DNA of 64,000 nucleotides from the NCBI RefSeq assembly GCF_029910235.1, contig NZ_CP112874.1:1178001-1242000 (forward strand), given 5' to 3'. The position numbers were made by a program, and so were the translations under genes. Source of the stretch: Pseudanabaena galeata CCNP1313. Its GTDB lineage: Bacteria; Cyanobacteriota; Cyanobacteriia; Pseudanabaenales; Pseudanabaenaceae. This document shows, in pieces, positions 9,521-17,951 of this stretch. A model generated the notes under the pieces. That model worked only from the letters and a program-made list of their open reading frames with translations, was not told where the DNA came from and made no database searches. Numbering within the stretch: position 1 is the stretch's first letter; every line of letters begins with the position of its first letter.

Positions 9521-9721
9521 GGGCTGCTCTCAAAACTCATAAGCTCATCATGCAGCTTGTACCTATGTAATGAGAATGACTTGACCGAGTAGGCTGCGAT
9601 CGCCACGAAGATTACAGAAGTAGATCGAAGTAGGGTGAAGTTTTTTGAAAAAGCTTGCTATATTTAAGGAAAGCAGACACAAGCCTTACAGTGCAAAGCG
9701 CTGTTTTCATTGGTAGCTCAT

Positions 9722-10750
9722 ATGTCCATATCGTCAGCAATTCGTCCTGAAGCCCTTGATCAATGGCTTCCCCAATCCATCCAGCAGCGTTATGTGGAAA
9801 TGCTGCTGCGACGGATTGGGATGACAAGGCGCAGAGCCGAGTGTTTTGTACGCCTAGCGCTTTATTTGTTTTTGAAAGATTGCCAATCTCAAAAAGCTCT
9901 CCCAAAACCACCGCTTCTAGAACTATCATTTCCACAAGGATGGGTGGAATGTAGTTGTCTGGAAGCTTCAGATGTGTTTTATAGCGATAAAGATCGGGGC
10001 GGCGATCGCTCAGCAGGGATGATGCTCAATAAGTTGGTCGATCTGGGGTTAATCCAAAAACAATTTGATGGCAACTGTACCCAAATCAAAATTCAACCTC
10101 TGCCAGAGTTGCTCAAAGGTGATAGTTCGGAGAGCAAGGTTGATTTAGAGATCAATGCTTTTGATCCTCGTAGTGATGCGATTCCGATCGCTAATTTATT
10201 AGCTAGTAATTACAACTGGCTCAATCGCAATCATGATGCAGTCACCTATCGCATTGCCAATATTCTCCGCGATTGGGCTAATCAATATGCTATCGGCTTA
10301 CGGGTATTAAGGCGCAACGACAATCATAATCCCGTGGGATTTTATGCTTTCTATCCAACTAAACGCGAATCAGAAATTAAGTTTTTTGAGCCTCCCAGTC
10401 GAGGGCTGCATCTGAGTCAGGTTGCTGACATCGATCCATTTCAAATGGCTTTGGCTGGGGATGAAACTTGTCGGTCGGTCTTTGTGCGAAGTTGGGTAAT
10501 TGATAGTCAGTATCGTCAAGCCTCTCAGCCTAGTCTCTTGCTAGACTCACAACAAACTCTCCAAAGAATACAACAGGATTTTCCGAACCTATGGGATATG
10601 TACACATTAATCATTCATCCCGATTATGCAGCTTTAGCAGGAGCCTTAGGATTTCAGAAGACTAGTGCTGATCCTAAAATGCCTCTATATTGGATGTATC
10701 AAGCGGTGGATCGCTTCCTAAAGCTTGATATGCAAAACCTTAATAGGTAA
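9722..10750 (+). CDS. Conserved hypothetical protein, GNAT-like C-terminus
   Basis: About 342 aa from ATG 9722; a TTG four codons upstream is also in frame. The N-terminal ~130 residues look like a helical/winged-helix segment (RRIGMTRRRAECFVRLALYL, LNKLVDLGLIQKQ). The C-terminal half has the rhythm of an acetyltransferase fold (VGFYAFYPT, VFVRSWVIDSQYRQASQP, LIIHPDYAALAGALGFQKT). No motif settles the function. It is transcribed away from the lipid operon and is followed 22 bp later by the DUF1400 hydrolase gene. Confidence 0.6.
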   Translation: MSISSAIRPEALDQWLPQSIQQRYVEMLLRRIGMTRRRAECFVRLALYLFLKDCQSQKALPKPPLLELSFPQGWVECSCLEASDVFYSDKDRGGDRSAGMMLNKLVDLGLIQKQFDGNCTQIKIQPLPELLKGDSSESKVDLEINAFDPRSDAIPIANLLASNYNWLNRNHDAVTYRIANILRDWANQYAIGLRVLRRNDNHNPVGFYAFYPTKRESEIKFFEPPSRGLHLSQVADIDPFQMALAGDETCRSVFVRSWVIDSQYRQASQPSLLLDSQQTLQRIQQDFPNLWDMYTLIIHPDYAALAGALGFQKTSADPKMPLYWMYQAVDRFLKLDMQNLNR

Positions 10751-10771
10751 CCATAGGCGGCGCAAACTTAG

Positions 10772-12451
10772 ATGGTGCTTAGTCAATATTTACATCGGAT
10801 CTTCATGTTTAGGAATCGGGTATTTCTCGCGATCGCTGTGGTCTTGGCGATCGCTTTGGGGTCGGCTATTTTCAAACCATCGCCTGCTATCAGCGCCGAA
10901 AAGGTCTCATTTTGGTATCCCCCCTTTGGACAGTTTACGATTCCGATTCCTGACCTAGAAACCTTCGCAAAGTCTGGCAAAATTACCAAGCGACTTGCTT
11001 TTTATCTGGATCATCTGTCACCAAGTCAGCAAGTTGAACTCAGGCAAGCACTGAATACCCGCTACGATATCAGTCCCATTGTCGTTAGTCAGTTTACCTA
11101 TTCGCCAATTGGACTTGTGCTAATGAAGCGCTTGGGGAGGATTTTGCAGGGTGATGGTTATCAAAATGGATTGTCAGCATTACGTGCGGCGATCATCCTT
11201 TCCGCAGCAAGTCCTGAAGGGCTAACGCCGATTAACGTTTTGCGACGTTTTCCATTACCAACGATTGAGTTAGATTTAAACCTAGGATTAGCTGCTTACA
11301 GCGAAATATCATTACTCTGGTATCGCAAAGAAATGGCGATCGCTGCTCTGCAAAAGCAATCGGAACATGAAATAAAAAGTACTAAAATTCCTGTGCCGAC
11401 TGATGAAATGGACAGCCAAGGAGCATACTCTTGGCTAAAACGCGAATTTGCCTTTCAGAATCCAGAGCGGGGAATGACCATCAACGCTACCCTATACAAT
11501 CCGCAAGGAACGACCAAACCAGCGCCCGTAATTGTCATTTCCCACGGATTCGCTTCCAATCGCGATACATTTATCTATCTGTCACAACATTTAGTATCCC
11601 ACGGCTATGCAGTAGCAGTACTAGAGCATCCAGAAACAGGCAGTAAAGATTTTGTAGCCTTTTTAAATGGCTTTGGGAAAACTCCTAATCCTCGTGATCA
11701 TTACCTCAGACCCCGTGATCTCAAATATCTACTAGACGATCTCGAACGACAATCTCAAACCTTGCCCGATCTACGCGATCGCCTCGATTTGCAAAATGTT
11801 GGTCTGATCGGACATTCCCTTGGTGGTTACACGGTTTTGGCTTTGGGTGGTGCGCGGCTAAACTTTGCCAGCATCAAAGCTAGCTGCGATATTCCTGAAC
11901 CCGATGTGAACTCTTTCAATCTTTCTAAGTTAATTCAATGTCAAGCCATCAATTTGCAACCCCAAGACGTGGACTTGCAAGATCCTCGTGTTAAGGCAAT
12001 CTTTACTCTCAATCCCATTGGTGGCAGTACGATGTTTAACCGTGAGGGAATGCGCTCTTTAAATGTACCAGTGATGATTTTTGCCAGTGGTGATGACATG
12101 ATCGCCCCAACTGTCACCGAACAGCTTTTTCCATTTACTTGGATCAATGGGGCTGAAAAGTATTTAGCGATCGTTTCTAAAGGAACGCATTTCTCGTTTT
12201 TAGAAAAAAGTGACAGGGGTGTACTTACTATCCCTTCATCACTGATTGGAGTTGATCCCAGCTTTGCCCATCCCTATGTCAAGTCCTTAAGTATCGCATT
12301 CTTTAAAACCTATCTTGCAAGGCAATCTACATTTCAGGCTTATCTCACTGCAACCTATGCCAAAACTATTAGTCGTGATCCCCTACCATTAAACCTAGTA
12401 ACTTCTTTCTCAGAGCAGCAGTTGGTAGAAGCCTTGAGCATCCAACCATAA
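10772..12451 (+). CDS. DUF1400 alpha/beta hydrolase, secreted
   Basis: 559 aa. A signal peptide (hydrophobic ~residues 12-35, ending near Ala-Ile-Ser-Ala) precedes a cyanobacterial DUF1400 segment (~40-170). An alpha/beta hydrolase domain follows: VIVISHGFASNRDTF (oxyanion HG) and the nucleophile elbow GHSLGGY. The late GTHFSFLE fits a catalytic His. The family resembles platelet-activating-factor acetylhydrolases and dienelactone hydrolases, so ester or lipid hydrolysis in the periplasm is likely but the substrate is unknown. A start at ATG 10805 is also possible. It lies close to a lipid operon whose methyltransferase type is often fused to a hydrolase. Confidence 0.85.
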   Translation: MVLSQYLHRIFMFRNRVFLAIAVVLAIALGSAIFKPSPAISAEKVSFWYPPFGQFTIPIPDLETFAKSGKITKRLAFYLDHLSPSQQVELRQALNTRYDISPIVVSQFTYSPIGLVLMKRLGRILQGDGYQNGLSALRAAIILSAASPEGLTPINVLRRFPLPTIELDLNLGLAAYSEISLLWYRKEMAIAALQKQSEHEIKSTKIPVPTDEMDSQGAYSWLKREFAFQNPERGMTINATLYNPQGTTKPAPVIVISHGFASNRDTFIYLSQHLVSHGYAVAVLEHPETGSKDFVAFLNGFGKTPNPRDHYLRPRDLKYLLDDLERQSQTLPDLRDRLDLQNVGLIGHSLGGYTVLALGGARLNFASIKASCDIPEPDVNSFNLSKLIQCQAINLQPQDVDLQDPRVKAIFTLNPIGGSTMFNREGMRSLNVPVMIFASGDDMIAPTVTEQLFPFTWINGAEKYLAIVSKGTHFSFLEKSDRGVLTIPSSLIGVDPSFAHPYVKSLSIAFFKTYLARQSTFQAYLTATYAKTISRDPLPLNLVTSFSEQQLVEALSIQP

Positions 12452-12452
12452 C

Positions 12453-12497
12453 CCAATAGATTAATGACGGTGCTTTACGTTGACATTAATCTATTGG
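12453..12497 (+). terminator. Palindrome directly after the hydrolase gene
   Basis: CCAATAGATTAATG and CATTAATCTATTGG form a 14-bp stem with a 17-nt loop starting 2 bp after the TAA. A T-rich tract (TTTTAAAACTTT) follows, so this is a reasonable intrinsic terminator. Confidence 0.6.
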
Positions 12498-12512
12498 ATT
12501 TTAAAACTTTAA

Positions 12513-12629
12513 TTAACGTCAGTTCGACGAAAGCGAAAAATGGTAAGAATCGCTAAGCGATTCTTACCATTTTTCGCCATTTGCGGCGTGCTTCGCACGC
12601 CGCAAATGGCTATATCGAACTCACGTTAA
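12513..12629. repeat. 117-bp element with 15-bp inverted ends and two internal palindromes
   Basis: TTAACGTCAGTTCGA at the left matches TCGAACTCACGTTAA (inverted, one mismatch) at the right. Inside are two perfect hairpins, 12536-12575 (GGTAAGAATCGC stem) and 12576-12610 (GCCATTTGCGGCGTGC stem). No coding capacity. MITE-like in architecture. Confidence 0.65.
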
Positions 12630-12958
12630 CTGATGTTACATAGAACAAAGATCGTCATAGTATTTTTATGTCATCTTAAGAGCGTGTTTGAGAAGTTTTT
12701 ACCCCCATTAATCCCCCCTTTGCAAGGGGGGATTAATGGGGGTAAAAGCAGAAATTTACGCTAAATAAAAGACTTATCAAACACGCTCTAAAAGAGGATT
12801 TGGAAACCAAATCCCTAGGTATTCATAAAGGTAGGGGCTTGGTCTCCAAGCCCAAATCATAAAGGTAGGGGCTTGGTCTCCAAGCCCAAATCCCTACACA
12901 TATTTGTAAAGGTAAGCTTGGTCTCCAAGCCCAAATCTCAGCGTTCTACGTTACATCA
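12630..12958. repeat. 329-bp non-coding element with CTGATGTTAC-like ends
   Basis: The left end TGATGTTACATAGAAC is an inverted match (two mismatches) of the right end GTTCTACGTTACATCA. The interior holds an inverted repeat of AATCCCCCCTTTGCAAGG type (12709-12745) and three direct copies of the unit AAAGGTAGGGGCTTGGTCTC + CAAGCCCAAATC (12827-12936, third copy shortened). Its ends resemble those of the MITE at 26609-26773. This accounts for most of the gap before the adaptor gene; the remaining 112 bp probably hold its promoter. Confidence 0.6.
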
Positions 12959-13070
12959 ATACGAATCTAGCCTAAGCGCAGGATGTCAAAGACATGGACA
13001 AACTGGTATTGCTTGGTAGACTATTGGCTAGTTTTTAAATCTGGTTTGAATATATAGAGGCAAAGAGCAT

Positions 13071-14336
13071 ATGCAGGTAGATAAACAGGCGGATAAAGAG
13101 TTAGAACCGTCTACAAAAATCAGTAATATATCGGGAGATCCACAAAGCATTTCGGCAAGAAGCAATCAAACTAGCAATATGAAAAACGCCTTAGAACCAA
13201 AAAGCTCCAACAAATTTTTAATCCCTGCGATCGCCCTTGCCCTTGCCGCCTTAGGTGTGAGTATTTGGTTTGTGATTGGACGGTTTGGCAATAATCCACC
13301 AGCATCTGCACCAGCAACAAGTGCCAGTACAAAAGAGCAGCCTAGGGCAGTTAGTGCCTTAGGTCGCCTAGAGCCACAGGGAGAAGTCGTCAAAGTTGCC
13401 TCACCTTCGGCGCTAGGGACATCGCGCATTGTCAAATTATTGGTCAAAGAAGGCGATATGGTCAAACAGGGTCAAGTGATCGCCATTCTCGACAGTTACG
13501 ATCGCTCAGTCGCCACTTTACTTCAAGCTCAAAGTCAAGCTCAAGAAAGCGATCGCAATCTTGCTAGAGTCCGTGCAGGGGCTAAGGGTGGCGATATTGA
13601 AGCCCAAGCAGGTAATGTTGAAGCGGCTAAAGCAAATGTCAATGCTATTAGTGTAAATGCGGCTCGACTTAAAGCAGAACTAGACATTGCTGAGCGAGAC
13701 TACAATCGCTTTCAGCAGCTACAAAAAGATGGTGCAATTTCAGAGTCAATGTTGGATACTTATCGACTGAAAGCCGTCACTCTCGCAGGACAACTTGAAC
13801 AAACTAAGCAACAGATTCAACAAGCAGAGTTTGGTCTAAAACAATCGCAAGGTTTGCTCAGTAGTGTTAGAGAAGTCCGTCCCACTGACATCCAATTTGC
13901 CGAAGCTCAATTACAAACTGCGATGGTCAATGTCAAGAAAGCGGAAGTTGATCTTGATCTAGCCCAAGTTCGCGCTCCAATTGATGGACAAGTTCTCAAA
14001 ATCAATACGAAAACTGGTGAATTTGTCAGTCAGACAAATGGAGTGGTTGACCTTGGCAATACCAGTCAGATGTATGTAGTTGCGGAAATCTATGAAACTG
14101 ATATCGGCAAAATCAAGGTTGGACAGAAAGCAACTATAGAAAGCGAAGCCTTTGAAGGTGAACTTACGGGCAAAGTCGATCGCATTGGATTGCGGATTGC
14201 CAAAAATGATGTACTGGGAACCGATCCTGCTGCAAAAACCGATGTGCGAATTATTGAAGTCAAGATCAAGTTAGATGACAGTTCCAAGGTTTCAGGGCTT
14301 ACAAATTTGCAAGTCAGAGTCAAGGTAGAGGTTTAA
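13071..14336 (+). CDS. HlyD/DevB-type membrane fusion protein of an ABC exporter
   Basis: 421 aa. A cytoplasmic N-terminus of ~48 residues is followed by one membrane helix (FLIPAIALALAALGVSIWFV). The biotinyl-lipoyl-like half motif (VKLLVKEGDMVKQGQVIA), a long alpha-hairpin (~140-270) and the second half motif (DLAQVRAPIDGQVLKINTKT) follow. This is the DevB adaptor layout. It would bridge an inner-membrane DevC permease, encoded 57 bp downstream, to a TolC-like outer-membrane channel. No DevA ATPase gene is present nearby. Confidence 0.88.
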   Translation: MQVDKQADKELEPSTKISNISGDPQSISARSNQTSNMKNALEPKSSNKFLIPAIALALAALGVSIWFVIGRFGNNPPASAPATSASTKEQPRAVSALGRLEPQGEVVKVASPSALGTSRIVKLLVKEGDMVKQGQVIAILDSYDRSVATLLQAQSQAQESDRNLARVRAGAKGGDIEAQAGNVEAAKANVNAISVNAARLKAELDIAERDYNRFQQLQKDGAISESMLDTYRLKAVTLAGQLEQTKQQIQQAEFGLKQSQGLLSSVREVRPTDIQFAEAQLQTAMVNVKKAEVDLDLAQVRAPIDGQVLKINTKTGEFVSQTNGVVDLGNTSQMYVVAEIYETDIGKIKVGQKATIESEAFEGELTGKVDRIGLRIAKNDVLGTDPAAKTDVRIIEVKIKLDDSSKVSGLTNLQVRVKVEV

Positions 14337-14393
14337 TGGGAGTGCAAAGCGCTCTTAATTAAATCTATTTTTTTTAACGCTAGATAAAATTTT

Positions 14394-15779
14394 ATGATTT
14401 TTGCTGTACCTCTTGCTTGGCTACAACTTACCTACGAAAAAAGCCGACTGCTAGTAGCGATCGCAGGAATTACCTTCGCTGTAGTTTTAATGTTTTTGCA
14501 ATTAGGATTCCGTGATGCTCTATTTACTAGTGCAATTCGCTTGCAAAGTAATTTGGTGGGTGACTTAGTAATTATTAGTCCTCAATCCACTAACCTTGTG
14601 GGAATGCGAAACTTCTCACAACGTCGCCTTTATCAAGCTTTAGGAATGAAGGAAGTTGCTTCAGTCAACCCAGTGTATATCGGACTTGGAGCTTGGAAAA
14701 TCAAAGAAGACCCTGCGGGACAGACTCGTAATATCTTGGTATTGGGTGCAAATCCTGATGCCAAGGTTTTTAAAATGTCGGGTGCAGAGGCTAATATCGA
14801 TCAAGTCAAAACCCAAGATGTGGTTCTCTTTGATCGTGCTTCTCGTGCTGAGTTCGGTCCAATTGTGGGTGAATGTGGCACTTTAGCGCTCAAGGCGAAG
14901 TTCACCGATGATGCTTTTGTCTGTAACAATCTCGTCACTCGCGAAGTTGCCAACCGCAAACTAACAATTGGAGGTTTATTTGAGCTAGGTGCATCCTTTG
15001 CTGCTGATGGTGCGGTGATTACTAGCGATACTAATTTTCTTCGCATTTTTGATAGTCGTCGTTCAGGATTAATTAATGTCGGCTTGATTAACTTAAAACC
15101 TGATGCATCACCTTACGAGGCAATGCGAAACTTCATTTTGAGTCAACCCAGTGATCATGTAATTTTGCCTCGCGAAAAACTGCAACCCGACGGTAAAAGA
15201 GTTCAGATTTTGTATAAAGAAAGTATTGATGCAAATGGAAAACTGATTCGCGAAGAGAATAAAGATAAGGTGTTTGTCTATAAGACCGATCTCACGGTGG
15301 AAGATCTGAAAAAAACTCAGGATGCGGCAGTCGATGATACGCGGATCTTGACTATGGAAGGCTACATTGACTTTGAGAAAGGATATTGGCAGAAAAGTAC
15401 GGCGATCGGTTTTATCTTTAGTCTTGGAACCGTGATGGGATTCATTGTGGGAATTGTGATCGTTTATCAGATTCTCTATACAGATGTTTCTGATCACCTT
15501 GCGGAATATGCGACGCTTAAGGCGATGGGCTATGGTAATTTGTACTTAGCTCAAGTTGTCATTCAAGAAGCTTTTGTTCTATCGATTTTAGGCTTTATTC
15601 CTGGGTTAGGAATTTCCTTTGGGCTGTACAATCTCACCAAAAATGCCACGTTATTGCCTTTGTATATCTGGGACAAAGCAATTCCTGTGATGCTCTTAAC
15701 GATGGTGATGTGTGTGATTTCTGGTGCGATATCATTACGCAAAGTCCAATCTGCTGACCCTGCGGAAATTTTTGGATAG
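14394..15779 (+). CDS. DevC-type ABC exporter permease with an extra domain insert
   Basis: 461 aa, FtsX/MacB-like fold. One N-terminal membrane segment is followed by a large periplasmic domain and three C-terminal segments (FIFSLGTVMGFIVGIVIVYQ; HLAEYATLKAMGYGN coupling region; final segment before SLRKVQSADPAEIF). Typical DevC proteins are about 385-390 aa from memory; the excess appears as a charged stretch of ~65 residues (KLQPDGKRVQILYKE to VEDLKKTQDAAVDDT) before the conserved FEKGYWQKST. It probably pairs with the adaptor at 13071. The ATPase must come from elsewhere in the genome. Confidence 0.88.
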   Translation: MIFAVPLAWLQLTYEKSRLLVAIAGITFAVVLMFLQLGFRDALFTSAIRLQSNLVGDLVIISPQSTNLVGMRNFSQRRLYQALGMKEVASVNPVYIGLGAWKIKEDPAGQTRNILVLGANPDAKVFKMSGAEANIDQVKTQDVVLFDRASRAEFGPIVGECGTLALKAKFTDDAFVCNNLVTREVANRKLTIGGLFELGASFAADGAVITSDTNFLRIFDSRRSGLINVGLINLKPDASPYEAMRNFILSQPSDHVILPREKLQPDGKRVQILYKESIDANGKLIREENKDKVFVYKTDLTVEDLKKTQDAAVDDTRILTMEGYIDFEKGYWQKSTAIGFIFSLGTVMGFIVGIVIVYQILYTDVSDHLAEYATLKAMGYGNLYLAQVVIQEAFVLSILGFIPGLGISFGLYNLTKNATLLPLYIWDKAIPVMLLTMVMCVISGAISLRKVQSADPAEIFG

Positions 15780-15821
15780 AGCGATCGCTGTTCTAAAAAA
15801 CTTTACGCTCCCATCCAAACT

Positions 15822-15870
15822 AAAAGATTTTTTGAAAGTCTTGCAAAGCAAGACTTTCAAAAAATCTTTT
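15822..15870. terminator. 49-bp perfect palindrome between DevC and the nuclease gene
   Basis: AAAAGATTTTTTGAAAGTCTTG and its exact complement are separated by CAAAG. It begins 43 bp after the DevC stop. Long stem ending in TTTT, so it could terminate in either direction. Confidence 0.6.
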
Positions 15871-15920
15871 GTGGTTTGTTCGTTCATGCTAGATTGATAC
15901 AGCGAAGTTTTTTAGGCAGT

Positions 15921-17831
15921 ATGTCCCATCCTATTTATCTGACAAAATCCGATCTCAAGACTGCCCGCAGTTGCACAACCAAACTTTATTACAAGAAGTT
16001 GGGCTATCCCACGGTCGATCGCGTTGATGCATATACCAGAATATTAGCCGATGGGAATTTCATCATTAGTAAGATTGCTCACCTTCTCTACCCTGAAGGC
16101 ATCTACATTTCGGCAAATCTTAACTCCGAGGAAAGCATTGCAAGTGCTGCTCAAGAAACGATCGCTTATTTACAACAGGAGAATGTGACGCTCTTTGAGC
16201 CAGTTCTTTATGCATCCCATAAGCTAGCCCGTGCTGATATTCTCGTCAAGCAAGGCGATCGCATTGAGATTATCGAAATTAGATCTAAAGGATTTGATAG
16301 TAAAGCTCACGAAAACTTAGTCAAATACCGCAATCTTTCTCTCTTTCGCAATAAACGTACTGGAAATGTTGGCGGTGAATGGAGATATATCATCGAAGAT
16401 GTGGCTTACCAAGTTGGGATTTTGCAAGAAATGCTAGCCGAGCATTTACCTGATCGCACAGTAGAGATTGCGCCTTATTTACTGGTTCCTGATCGCGCTA
16501 AAACTACAGCCATTGATCATCTTGCTTCCTATTTCCAAATCCAGCGTCTATCGACCCCTCGTAATTCCTTTTCCAAAATGAATGGAATTAAGGTTGATTT
16601 TATCGGGGATATTCAGGAATTAGAAAAAGATCAATTTCTTACTAAAGTTAGTATCGAAACTGAAGTTGCAGAATTAATCGAGCCGACAATTGCTTCTGCT
16701 CAGAAGTATTTAGACTATTTGCTAGAGCGATCCTCTGAAATATTTGCGCCGATTAGCAAAAGCTGTAAAAGTTGTGAGTATCGTGCTAGCGATCGCGATC
16801 CCCGTGATGGCTTTAAGGAATGCTGGGGTGATTTAGCGGATGTGGAGAACCATGTCCTCGAACTCTATCAAATGGGACGCATTGGTGGTCATGAGACTCC
16901 TCTAGTCAATGAAATGATTCAGCAAAAGCAAGTCAGTATGTTTGATGTTCCCTTAGAAGAACTCACTGACGAAACCTATAGCTATCGTCAACTCATTCAG
17001 ATTGAATACACGCAAAAAAACAAAGAATGGATTTCTGAGCATCTTCCTCAAATAGTACAGCAGATAGAATATCCCATTCATTTTATTGATTTTGAGACTT
17101 CGCGCATGGCAATCCCCTATCGGGCAGGGATGCGCCCCTATGAGCAGGTAGCTTTTCAGTGGAGCTGCCACACAATCATCGAGCCAGATGCAGATCCTAT
17201 CCAAACGGAATGGCTGGATCTCGAAAATACTTTCCCAAATTTTCAATTTGCCGAATCGCTAATGGAATGCTTAGGCGATCGCGGCACAATCTTGACATGG
17301 GCAACCCATGAAAACAGCGTATTGCGCGATATCTACTATCAAATGCAAGCCTATGACTACCAAAATCCCCAATTACAAACATGGCTAGCGAATACCGCTA
17401 AGCTAGGCAACAAGGGCAAATCGCACCTAGTTGATATGAATGCGCTTACACTTAATCATTATTTTCATCCCTTAATGAAAGGACGAACTTCCCTTAAATG
17501 TGTTTTACCTGCGGTCTGGAAAACCAATCCCTACTTACATAAAATCCCCTATTTTCAGGAATACTATCGAGAAGTTGATGGTGAAATCCTGAGTCCCTAC
17601 GATGTGTTGCCACAATTGCAAATAGGCGATCGCATTCAAGTGGTGAATGAGGGTGCTGGCGCAATGCTAGCCTATCAAGACCTGATGTATGGCGAAAATT
17701 GTGATCGGGGCATTGACAATCAAGCAATGCGATCGCAATGGAAAGAGTTACTCTATCAGTATTGCCGCCTTGATACGATGGCAATGGTGATTATTTGGAA
17801 GCATTGGCAAAATTTGTGTTCAAACCAATAG
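15921..17831 (+). CDS. TM0106-type RecB-like nuclease with DUF2779 domain
   Basis: 636 aa from ATG 15921. An in-frame TTG at 15876 lies next to the palindrome and is less likely; AGG precedes the ATG. The N-terminal half is a Cas4/RecB-like PD-(D/E)xK region (ARADILVKQGDRIEIIEIRS supplies D and ExR) with a Cys cluster (CKSCEYRASDRDPRDGFKEC) that probably binds an iron-sulfur cluster. The C-terminal half is DUF2779, a DnaQ-like 3'-5' exonuclease fold: HFIDFETS, RPYEQVAFQWSCH, TWATHENSVLRD, YCRLDTMAM. It likely degrades nucleic acids; the biological role is unknown. Confidence 0.85.
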   Translation: MSHPIYLTKSDLKTARSCTTKLYYKKLGYPTVDRVDAYTRILADGNFIISKIAHLLYPEGIYISANLNSEESIASAAQETIAYLQQENVTLFEPVLYASHKLARADILVKQGDRIEIIEIRSKGFDSKAHENLVKYRNLSLFRNKRTGNVGGEWRYIIEDVAYQVGILQEMLAEHLPDRTVEIAPYLLVPDRAKTTAIDHLASYFQIQRLSTPRNSFSKMNGIKVDFIGDIQELEKDQFLTKVSIETEVAELIEPTIASAQKYLDYLLERSSEIFAPISKSCKSCEYRASDRDPRDGFKECWGDLADVENHVLELYQMGRIGGHETPLVNEMIQQKQVSMFDVPLEELTDETYSYRQLIQIEYTQKNKEWISEHLPQIVQQIEYPIHFIDFETSRMAIPYRAGMRPYEQVAFQWSCHTIIEPDADPIQTEWLDLENTFPNFQFAESLMECLGDRGTILTWATHENSVLRDIYYQMQAYDYQNPQLQTWLANTAKLGNKGKSHLVDMNALTLNHYFHPLMKGRTSLKCVLPAVWKTNPYLHKIPYFQEYYREVDGEILSPYDVLPQLQIGDRIQVVNEGAGAMLAYQDLMYGENCDRGIDNQAMRSQWKELLYQYCRLDTMAMVIIWKHWQNLCSNQ

Positions 17832-17928
17832 GATAGCGCCCCTGCGGGGCGCTATCCTATTGGTTATTGCCAAACAAAAAAATATTAAAAGTGTTGCTTC
17901 GCAACACTTTTAATATTTTTTTGTTTGG
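17826..17928. terminator. Two palindromes between convergent genes
   Basis: CCAATAGGATAGCGCCCC-TGC-GGGGCGCTATCCTATTGG (17826-17864) overlaps the nuclease stop codon. A second palindrome (17871-17928, AAAGTGTTGC-TTC-GCAACACTTT core) follows with long A/T flanks. They lie between converging genes and probably act as bidirectional terminators. Confidence 0.65.
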
Positions 17929-17951
17929 GTTTGAGCGCAAAGCGCTTTAAT

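Noticed and set aside
15876-15920. Upstream TTG start for the RecB-like/DUF2779 gene
   Set aside because: The extra 15 codons start next to an intergenic palindrome and lack family similarity; ATG 15921 has an AGG ahead and fits the usual N-terminus.
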